A stretch of DNA of 40,527 nucleotides. It comes from Candidatus Omnitrophota bacterium (GTDB taxonomy: Bacteria; Omnitrophota; Gorgyraeia; 2-01-FULL-45-10). This document shows, in pieces, positions 8,735 through 15,057 of this stretch. Position 1 is the first letter of the stretch; each line of letters starts with the position of its first letter. A model generated the notes under the pieces. It had not been told where the DNA came from, searched no databases, and worked only from the letters and a program-made list of their open reading frames with translations. The position numbers and the translations under genes are program-made. Location: assembly GCA_030695905.1 (NCBI GenBank), contig JAUYOL010000035.1:1-40527 (forward strand), given 5' to 3'.

Positions 8735-8841
8735 AATAGCCACCTCCTATTATATAAGACGTAAAAAGTGCCAAAATTGTTGCAAATTATTTCAAAATAT
8801 TTTAATTCCTAACAACTCTGTATTGTTTCCCACTCGGATTA

Positions 8842-8878
8842 AGGGGGCACCTTCCCGAATAACTTGGAAAGCGTCTCC
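8842..8878 (-). repeat. REP-like repeat copy C (single-module form)
   Basis: This is the short form of the family. Read on the - strand it has one GGAGACGCTTTCC module, a spacer and the GGGAAGGTGCCCCCT cap, 37 bases against about 60 in the other copies. It is inverted relative to copies A and B and on the 5' side of the RAYT gene. Its TTGGAA (8864-8869) falls at -35 distance from a good -10 box for the ferritin-like gene. Confidence 0.85.
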
Positions 8879-8893
8879 ATCATATGGTATAAT
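8864..8893 (+). promoter_or_regulatory. Promoter of ferritin-like gene, -35 inside repeat C
   Basis: The -35 box TTGGAA (8864-8869) lies 18 bases before a perfect TATAAT (8888-8893). The latter is preceded by TG at 8885-8886, making an extended -10. The ATG of the next gene is 25 bases further on. The -35 half belongs to REP-like copy C. Confidence 0.6.
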
Positions 8894-8917
8894 TTTGTCA
8901 TAGAGGGAGATGATATC

Positions 8918-9394
8918 ATGGCGAACGTATTTACTGCGGCAGAGATAATAGATATGGGCATCGAAAAAGAGAAGAAGAGAAGGGATTTTTATGCTTATAC
9001 CGCCGATAAATTCAAAGAGAAAGACATGAAAGAGTTATTCTCGCGCCTGCGCGATTGGGAAGAAGAGCATATTAAAAAATTTACCGTCATCCGGAATTCT
9101 ACGCAGACTTACGAGGCAGGCGAATCTTATAAAGATGAACTTTTGGCATACATGAAGTATATGGTAGACGATATGTTGTATGATCAGATTACCGCCCAGT
9201 GGTTTTCTAAAAACGTAAGACAGCCGCTTGAGGCGATAAAGTACGGAATTGGGTTTGAAAAGGACGCGATACTCTTCTTTTCGGAGCTTCTGAAATATAT
9301 GATGGCCCCCGACAAGGAAAAGATAGAAGAGCTTGTAGGGGAAGAGAAAAAACATCTTATTTATTTGTCGGAATTGAGGAAGAAATACGAGTAA
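8918..9394 (+). CDS. Ferritin-like diiron protein (rubrerythrin family)
   Basis: Predicted four-helix-bundle diiron protein, 158 residues, with a likely role in peroxide or oxygen defence in an anaerobe. Metal-ligand motifs are in the expected order: a Glu in helix 1 (GIEKEKKRRDFYAYTA), EEEH closing helix 2, a Glu in helix 3 (FEKDAILFFSEL) and EEKKHL in helix 4. There is no C-terminal rubredoxin domain, so it is a sulerythrin-like or stand-alone form rather than a full rubrerythrin. The ATG at 8918 follows AGAGGGAGATG. An upstream open extension is rejected because it crosses the promoter and the repeat. Confidence 0.82.
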   Translation: MANVFTAAEIIDMGIEKEKKRRDFYAYTADKFKEKDMKELFSRLRDWEEEHIKKFTVIRNSTQTYEAGESYKDELLAYMKYMVDDMLYDQITAQWFSKNVRQPLEAIKYGIGFEKDAILFFSELLKYMMAPDKEKIEELVGEEKKHLIYLSELRKKYE

Positions 9395-9411
9395 TAACAG
9401 GATCGATATAA

Positions 9412-10179
9412 TTGGCCAGCCCTATTTCTTATAAGACGTGGGCCCATTCGTCACCCCAGTGTATCGCGTTTCTTATTCATGGATTGGGCGCGAATAGCTC
9501 ATGGTGGGAAGAGTTCGCGCAATTCCTTCTCAAAAATAACATCTCCTCATACGCTATAGATCTAAGGCGCCACACATCATTCAAAGAGTTCTTCCTCTTG
9601 ATAAATGAACTTCTTGCGATAATCAAAAAAGATAATCCCGGCAAAAAAATATTCGCGGTAGGTGAGAGCATGGGCTCGCTAATAATACTGGCCATGGCCC
9701 TCAAAGACAAAGCTGTGTTCGACGGCCTTGCGTGTATCAGTCCGGCATTTAACAGCAGGGCGCCGCTAAAACCATTTGATTATGTTAAAATTTTCCTGCC
9801 GCTTCTGTATAATCCCGAAAAAAAGTATAGATTGCCGGTTACATCGGATATGTGTACACGCGATCCGGCTTATTTAAAGATGATAGAAACGACTTATGAT
9901 AAGGACGTTCTCTCGACATCCAGAGTGCTTTTCGATATTTTTATCGCACAGATATCGATGAGAATATTCGGGATGAAAATAGGCGTCCCGATTTTATTTC
10001 TGGTCGCCGGCGACGACAAACTTGTATATAGCGACGCGAGTATAAAAGTATTTAAAAAAATCAGCGCCAAGGATAAGAACATCATAGAATATCCGGGCAT
10101 GTACCACTCGCTTTCTATAGATACGGGCAGGGAAAAAGTCTTTGCGGATATATTAAACTGGATGACGAGGAGAATTTAG
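9412..10179 (+). CDS. Alpha/beta hydrolase, monoacylglycerol lipase-like
   Basis: Probable serine hydrolase of the S33 / monoglyceride lipase group, 255 residues, no signal peptide. The oxyanion region is FLIHGLGANSSWW, the nucleophile elbow is VGESMGS, and the remaining triad members are likely Asp in VAGDDKLV and His in YPGMYHSL. A TTG start is used with AGGA about 9 bases upstream. Its stop codon directly abuts the GTG of glpK. This suggests it releases glycerol from mono- or diglycerides, with GlpK taking the product next; the substrate is inferred from this context only. Confidence 0.82.
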   Translation: MASPISYKTWAHSSPQCIAFLIHGLGANSSWWEEFAQFLLKNNISSYAIDLRRHTSFKEFFLLINELLAIIKKDNPGKKIFAVGESMGSLIILAMALKDKAVFDGLACISPAFNSRAPLKPFDYVKIFLPLLYNPEKKYRLPVTSDMCTRDPAYLKMIETTYDKDVLSTSRVLFDIFIAQISMRIFGMKIGVPILFLVAGDDKLVYSDASIKVFKKISAKDKNIIEYPGMYHSLSIDTGREKVFADILNWMTRRI

Positions 10180-11658
10180 GTGGAATATATACTGGCGATA
10201 GATCAGGGCACGACCGGCTCCAGGGTCGTAGTATATGATAGGAACGGGGCAAAGAAAGCGAGCGCTTATCGGGAATTTCCCCAGCACTTTCCGAAGCCTG
10301 GATGGGTAGAACATAATCCGCGCGACATATGGATAAGCGTTTATGACTCGATACAGAAAGTGCTTAAGAAGGTGCCGGCGAATAAAATCGCGGCCATAGG
10401 CATTACGAATCAGCGCGAAACTACCGTGTTGTGGGACAAATACACCGGAAAGCCCATATACAACGCCATAGTGTGGCAGTGCAGGCGCACCGCGGCCAGG
10501 TGCGACGAGTTAAAGGAGAAAAAAGAGGCGTCCTTTTTCAGAAAAAGGACGGGTCTGCCTATAGACGCGTATTTTTCCGCGACGAAAATAGAATGGATAT
10601 TAAAGAATGTGCCCGGCGCTTTATCCAAGGCGCGAACCGGAAAGGTTATCTTCGGCACTACAGATTCGTGGATATTATGGAAGTTGACCGGCGGACAGGT
10701 TCACGCTACCGATTACACAAACGCTTCCCGCACGATGTTATTCAATATAGAAAAGAAGAGTTGGGATAGGGCGATATTGAAAAAGTTCGGCATACCGGCA
10801 AAAATATTGCCCGAAGTAAAGATCTCTTCCGGGATCTTCGCGAAGACCGCCAAGACAGGGGCTTTACCGGCGGGGATACCAATATCCGGCATAGCGGGCG
10901 ATCAGCAGGCCGCGTTATTCGGACAGGTATGTTTTGATCCCGGCGAAGTAAAAAATACATATGGCACAGGCTCATTTATTTTACTCAACACCGGTTCGAG
11001 AAGGCCCGTTTCAAAATACGGCCTGATCACAACACTGGCCTGCGGGAGAAAAGGAGAACCTGTCTACGCGCTCGAAGGAGCGGTATTTATTTCCGGGGCG
11101 GTAATACAGTGGCTAAGGGATGGGCTAAAGATACTGAAGAAGGCGTCTGAATCTGAAAAGTTGGCCTGCTCGGTAAAAGATAACGGCGGTGTATATTTTG
11201 TCCCGGCGCTCGTCGGTCTGGGAGCGCCATATTGGGACAGTCACGCGCGCGGTCTTATATCGGGAATAACGAGAGGCACAAAGAGAGCGCATATAGTAAG
11301 GGCGGCTATAGAAGCGATATGCTACCAGGCAAAGGATGTGATGCTTGCGATGGAAAAGGACGCCGGTGTGAAGATAAAAAATCTAAAAGTGGACGGCGGT
11401 GCGATATCAAATAATTTATTATGTCAATTTCAATCGGATATATTACGCGTAAATGTTGTGAGGCCCAGCACCATAGAGATAACTTCTTTAGGCGCAGCGT
11501 ATCTGGCCGGCCTTGCGATAGGTTATTGGAAAAATTCGGACGAGATTAAGAGGTGTTGGAAGGTGGACAGAGTGTTTAAACCAAAGATGGGTAGAAAAAG
11601 TAGCGAAAAATTTTATAACGGGTGGATTAAAACGGTTGAGAGAACCCTGGAGCGGTAA
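10180..11658 (+). CDS. glpK: Glycerol kinase
   Basis: FGGY-family kinase that phosphorylates glycerol to sn-glycerol-3-phosphate with ATP, 492 residues. Family signatures include the N-terminal phosphate loop DQGTTGSRVVVYD, WVEHNPRDIW, NQRETTVLWDKYTGKP with IVWQCRRT, GIAGDQQAALFGQ, YGTGSFIL and the C-terminal VDGGAISNNLLCQFQSD. A GTG start follows GAGGAG by 8 bases and adjoins the hydrolase stop. The REP-like repeat copy D begins immediately after its TAA, separating it from the FAD dehydrogenase that would use its product. Confidence 0.95.
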   Translation: MEYILAIDQGTTGSRVVVYDRNGAKKASAYREFPQHFPKPGWVEHNPRDIWISVYDSIQKVLKKVPANKIAAIGITNQRETTVLWDKYTGKPIYNAIVWQCRRTAARCDELKEKKEASFFRKRTGLPIDAYFSATKIEWILKNVPGALSKARTGKVIFGTTDSWILWKLTGGQVHATDYTNASRTMLFNIEKKSWDRAILKKFGIPAKILPEVKISSGIFAKTAKTGALPAGIPISGIAGDQQAALFGQVCFDPGEVKNTYGTGSFILLNTGSRRPVSKYGLITTLACGRKGEPVYALEGAVFISGAVIQWLRDGLKILKKASESEKLACSVKDNGGVYFVPALVGLGAPYWDSHARGLISGITRGTKRAHIVRAAIEAICYQAKDVMLAMEKDAGVKIKNLKVDGGAISNNLLCQFQSDILRVNVVRPSTIEITSLGAAYLAGLAIGYWKNSDEIKRCWKVDRVFKPKMGRKSSEKFYNGWIKTVERTLER

Positions 11659-11716
11659 GGGGCACTTTCCCGATTGGCTCGGAAAGCGTCTCCCGATTGA
11701 GTTGGAAAGCGTCTCC
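11659..11716 (-). repeat. REP-like repeat copy D
   Basis: Two modules (both GGAGACGCTTTCC type on the - strand) and the GGGAAAGTGCCCCT cap, about 58 bases. It begins right after the glpK stop codon and ends 14 bases before the next gene, filling almost the whole intergenic gap. It lies 2.8 kb from the RAYT unit, so it probably moved in trans. Confidence 0.85.
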
Positions 11717-11730
11717 AAGATTGAGGGGAT

Positions 11731-13167
11731 ATGCAGGTGTATGATGCGGTGATTATCGGCGGAGGCGTTATCGGCACATCGATAGCGCGCGAACTGTCGA
11801 AATATAAATTAAACATTGCCCTGTTGGAAAAAGAAGAAGAGCTTGCCTTTGGCGTCTCAAAATCGAACAGCGGAATAATCCATCCCGGAACACAAAACTC
11901 GGTCAATTCGCTTAAAGGAAGGCTTTGCGTATTAGGCAATAAGCTGACCCGGAGAATGTCTAAAGAGTTAGGGATAGATTTTAAAGAAGTCGGAGAGTTG
12001 ATAGTCGCCTTTAACGAGGATGAGAGGTTAAGGCTCGTTCAATTAAAAAAAGAGGCTGAAGCCCTGGGCGTGCCAAGGCTCATGATCGTCGACAGGACCT
12101 GGCTGGATAGGCATGAACCGAATTTATCAAAGCAGGTCATAGCCGCGCTCTACGCGCCCACCGCGGGGATAATAAGTCCGTATAGATGGGTTTACGACTT
12201 AGGCGAGAACGCCCTGAATAATGGTGTTGAAATTCACACGCTTACAAAGGTCGAAAATATAAATATAGAGGGGGATAAAAATTTCGGAATTCAAACACCC
12301 AAAGGTATTTTTAAGACAAGATTTGTAATAAACGCCGCGGGTCTTTTCGCGGACGACGTCTCAAAAATGGCCGGCATAAATGATTTTACCATCCATCCGC
12401 GCAAAGGCGAAGAATTTCTCCTGGATAAGAAGAAAGAAAATATTACAAACCATCTAATATTCCCGCTGCCGTCGAAAGATTCGAAAGGCGTGCTTGTGAT
12501 AAAGACTTCCGACGGTAACCCTATGATAGGGCCGACGGCTCAAGAGGTAGAAGATAAAGACGACTTGTCAACCTCGGACGAGGGGTTTAAGAAAGTCCTG
12601 GCGAGTGTCCAAAAGCTCGTGCCATCTATAAACGGTAATGATGTGATAGCGTATTTCGCGGGTTTAAGGCCGGCCTGCGGCAGCGACTTTATAATAAGGC
12701 ACGAGGAGAGCGTGCCGGGGTTTGTAAATGTCGCCGGAATCCAGTCTCCGGGCTTAACCGCCGCTCCGGCGATAGCGTTGATGGTGAGCGATATTTTGAA
12801 AAATAACGGACTGCGGCTAAAAAGAAAGATATTTTTTCACAAACATCGCCAAAAAGAGATACATCTATTTAATATTCCTTTGAAAAAAACAAAGGCTCTT
12901 ATAAAAGAGGATCCGAGCTACGGCGATATTGTATGCAGATGTGAAATGGTTTCGGCTAAAGAGATCCAGGACGCTATCGGTAGGGGGGCTACCACGCTTG
13001 ACGGAATAAAATTCAGGACGCGCGCCCAGGCAGGAAGGTGCCATGGCAGTTTTTGCACCACAAGGCTGATGAAGATACTGGCTGAAAAAACAAATAAGAA
13101 GATGACAGAATTGACAAAGCGCGGCGCAGGCTCGGAAATGGTGAAAGAGGATAGGTCTGATGGTTAA
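11731..13167 (+). CDS. FAD-dependent glycerol-3-phosphate dehydrogenase, GlpA-like
   Basis: DAO-family flavoprotein, 478 residues, that probably oxidises sn-glycerol-3-phosphate to dihydroxyacetone phosphate. It has an FAD-binding Rossmann motif at the N-terminus (VIIGGGVIGTSIAREL), FAD-linked NAAGLFAD in the middle, GLRPACGSDF, and a C-terminal BFD-type [2Fe-2S] domain with CRC and a second Cys pair in GRCHGSFCTTRL. GAGGGG is only 2 bases before the ATG at 11731, so the GTG at 11737 is an alternative start. It overlaps the next gene by 8 bases. The trio with the following two genes resembles the anaerobic GlpA-type oxidase sets of fermenters. Confidence 0.85.
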   Translation: MQVYDAVIIGGGVIGTSIARELSKYKLNIALLEKEEELAFGVSKSNSGIIHPGTQNSVNSLKGRLCVLGNKLTRRMSKELGIDFKEVGELIVAFNEDERLRLVQLKKEAEALGVPRLMIVDRTWLDRHEPNLSKQVIAALYAPTAGIISPYRWVYDLGENALNNGVEIHTLTKVENINIEGDKNFGIQTPKGIFKTRFVINAAGLFADDVSKMAGINDFTIHPRKGEEFLLDKKKENITNHLIFPLPSKDSKGVLVIKTSDGNPMIGPTAQEVEDKDDLSTSDEGFKKVLASVQKLVPSINGNDVIAYFAGLRPACGSDFIIRHEESVPGFVNVAGIQSPGLTAAPAIALMVSDILKNNGLRLKRKIFFHKHRQKEIHLFNIPLKKTKALIKEDPSYGDIVCRCEMVSAKEIQDAIGRGATTLDGIKFRTRAQAGRCHGSFCTTRLMKILAEKTNKKMTELTKRGAGSEMVKEDRSDG

Positions 13168-14113
13168 AAGAGATCTTGTTATAGTCGGCGGCGGCCCGGC
13201 CGGTATGGCAGCGGCTATATCCGCGTATGAAAACGGCGTAAAAGATATTCTTCTTCTGGAAAGAGACCAGTATCTGGGCGGTATATTGAATCAATGTATA
13301 CACACCGGGTTTGGAATAGAGTACTTTAAAGAGGTCCTGACGGGCCCGGAATACGCGTACAGGTTCATAGAGAAAATCCGAAAAATCCCCGAAGTGGAGG
13401 TTAGCTTAAGATCTTTCGTTGTCAGATTAGAAAAAGACAAGACGCTTACATATATAAAACCCGGCCTGATGGAAGAGATAGCGGGCGGCGCGGTTATCAT
13501 GGCAACAGGATGCCGTGAAAAGACCAGAGAGATGATCCATATCGCCGGTACAAGGCCTTCAGGTATATTTTCAGCGGGGCTTGCCCAGAAACTTGTAAAT
13601 ATAGAAGGGCTATTGCCGGGTAAAGAGGTTGTGATAGTAGGTTCCGGAGACATAGGCCTGATAATGGCCAGGCGCCTTATATTGGAAGGCGCAAAAGTAA
13701 AAGCAATAATCGAAATACAGAAAAAAACGCGCGGGCTGACCCGCAACGTAGTTCAGTGCGTGGAAGATTTTGACATTCCCATTTATTTCAAGCATAAGAT
13801 ATCCAGAGTCTACGGCAAAGACAGGGTCGAGAAAGCAGAAGTAATAAAAGTCGATGACAGTTATAATGAAATAATCGGCTCAGGGTTCGAGATTGACTGC
13901 GATACGATTCTTGTTTCCGTCGGGCTGATTTCGGAGAACGAACTGATAGAGATGGCCGGAGCAAGCTTAACGGATGAAGTAAATAAGACTTCTGTGCAGG
14001 GCATATTTGCCTGTGGGAATTCTTTTAAGGTTTATGATCTCGTAGACCGGGTGTCTAAAGACAGCCATGCCGCCGGCAAAATGGCGGCGGAGTATATTAA
14101 AGGGTTAGAATGA
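13160..14113 (+). CDS. FAD/NAD(P)-dependent oxidoreductase
   Basis: Pyridine-nucleotide-disulfide-type flavoprotein without the redox disulfide region of full-length members, 317 residues. It shows an FAD Rossmann motif VIVGGGPAGMAAAISA, a second nucleotide-binding motif VVIVGSGDIGLIMARR for NAD(P), and the C-terminal FAD-contact motif GIFACGNSFKVYDLVD. It overlaps the GlpA-like gene upstream by 8 bases and the DUF1667 gene downstream by 4 bases. In known three-gene sets of this kind it passes electrons from the dehydrogenase to a carrier; the acceptor here is not known. Confidence 0.82.
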   Translation: MVKRDLVIVGGGPAGMAAAISAYENGVKDILLLERDQYLGGILNQCIHTGFGIEYFKEVLTGPEYAYRFIEKIRKIPEVEVSLRSFVVRLEKDKTLTYIKPGLMEEIAGGAVIMATGCREKTREMIHIAGTRPSGIFSAGLAQKLVNIEGLLPGKEVVIVGSGDIGLIMARRLILEGAKVKAIIEIQKKTRGLTRNVVQCVEDFDIPIYFKHKISRVYGKDRVEKAEVIKVDDSYNEIIGSGFEIDCDTILVSVGLISENELIEMAGASLTDEVNKTSVQGIFACGNSFKVYDLVDRVSKDSHAAGKMAAEYIKGLE

Positions 14114-14463
14114 TAAAGAAGCTAACATGCATTGAATGCCCCAAAGGCTGCACCTTATCGGTTGATATGGAAAATTGCCGCGTAGTAAAGGTGAGCGGCA
14201 ATGAGTGCCCTAAAGGCGAAAAATACGCCAGGTCCGAGATTGAAAATCCCGTCAGAGTATTGACCGCCAGCGTGCTTACGGAAGGACTGCCTTTAAAGAT
14301 GGTCCCTGTAAGGACGGATAAGCCTATTCCTAAGCCCAAGCTTGCCGCAGCAATGGGCGAAATCAAAAAGATTAGGTTGAAAAAACGAGTTCGTCCGGGG
14401 GATATAATTGAGGCCAATTTTCTGGGGCTTGGGGTAAATTTGGTCGCCTCAAGAGAGGCTTGA
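14110..14463 (+). CDS. DUF1667 iron-sulfur protein
   Basis: Small Cys-rich protein, 117 residues, that regularly travels with GlpA-like and FAD/NAD oxidoreductase genes. The N-terminus carries CIECPKGC and a fourth Cys in NECPKGEKYA, a spacing suited to an iron-sulfur cluster as in molybdopterin oxidoreductase N-termini. The C-terminal half resembles the rest of DUF1667 (VPVRTDKPIPK). It overlaps the previous gene by ATGA, so translation is coupled. It is a likely electron-transfer subunit. Its TGA lies inside the promoter of the next operon. Confidence 0.85.
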   Translation: MIKKLTCIECPKGCTLSVDMENCRVVKVSGNECPKGEKYARSEIENPVRVLTASVLTEGLPLKMVPVRTDKPIPKPKLAAAMGEIKKIRLKKRVRPGDIIEANFLGLGVNLVASREA

Positions 14464-14488
14464 CAGGCAGATAGCTTATAATTATACT
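14460..14488 (+). promoter_or_regulatory. Promoter of the PAS/kinase/pilus cluster
   Basis: Perfect -35 TTGACA (14460-14465), a 17-base spacer and -10 TATACT (14483-14488), 29 bases before the ATG of the PAS gene. The -35 overlaps the stop codon of the DUF1667 gene. This is the likely entry point for transcription of the sensor genes, and perhaps of the secretion genes behind them. Confidence 0.72.
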
Positions 14489-14517
14489 ATTGACATGATA
14501 TTACAAGGACAATACTG

Positions 14518-15051
14518 ATGGAAGGCAATAACAACCAATACATGGACTGGGACGTGATATTCAATTCGATAGGCGACGGCATTTTTATCGCGGATGAGAG
14601 GAACACTATTATAAAGGCAAATACGGCTTTTGCGGAATTATTGAATATGAAGGTTGAGGATATAGTAGGAAAAAAATGTTATGAGTTAGTCCATAAGACA
14701 AATACCCCATGGCCCGGATGTCCATTCGAAAAGAGCAAGAAGGATAAAAAAGTCCATGTTGAAGAAGTGAATGATCCGGGTATAGGAGTACCGCTTCTCA
14801 TCACGACCTCGCCTATTTTTAGTCCTTCAGGAGAGATGATAGGCGTGGCGCATATATCAAAAGATATATCTCTTGTCAAGAAGGTCCAAGCCCAGCGGAA
14901 AAAAATGGAAGAAGATTTGAAAAAGAAGATAGAGGATCTGGAGCGGTTCCAGAAGATTACAGTAGGCAGAGAACTTAAGATGAAAGAGCTGAAGGCGAGG
15001 ATAGCGGAGCTTGAAGCGAAGACGCTCGACAGAAGGTATCGGGAGCAGTAA
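14518..15051 (+). CDS. PAS-domain sensor protein with coiled coil
   Basis: A 177-residue cytoplasmic protein: one PAS domain (about residues 8-118, with IFNSIGDGIFIADERNT and the GVAHISKDIS end strand) followed by a charged coiled coil (about 120-177). There is no kinase, cyclase or DNA-binding output domain and no membrane segment. The PWPGCPF motif in the PAS domain is a Cys-Pro element seen in a subset of PAS sensors and might bind a ligand. It probably works by pairing with the histidine kinase 6 bases downstream; that is inference from context. Confidence 0.8.
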   Translation: MEGNNNQYMDWDVIFNSIGDGIFIADERNTIIKANTAFAELLNMKVEDIVGKKCYELVHKTNTPWPGCPFEKSKKDKKVHVEEVNDPGIGVPLLITTSPIFSPSGEMIGVAHISKDISLVKKVQAQRKKMEEDLKKKIEDLERFQKITVGRELKMKELKARIAELEAKTLDRRYREQ

Positions 15052-15057
15052 AAAATC

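Larger units (their letters stand above)
8174..8878 (-). mobile_element. RAYT transposase unit bracketed by inverted REP-like repeats
   Basis: The unit consists of copy B, the transposase gene (8255-8734, - strand) and copy C in inverted orientation. RAYT proteins are HUH-type single-strand nucleases known to act on REP sequences next to their own genes, and this layout (one transposase gene between inverted REPs) is the classical one. Whether the unit still moves cannot be told from one copy. The transposase frame is intact. Confidence 0.75.

Noticed and set aside
7521-8878. CRISPR array suggested by repeated modules
   Set aside because: Only one or two modules per site with 9-base spacers and inverted copies; this is a REP-like family with a RAYT gene, no cas genes seen.
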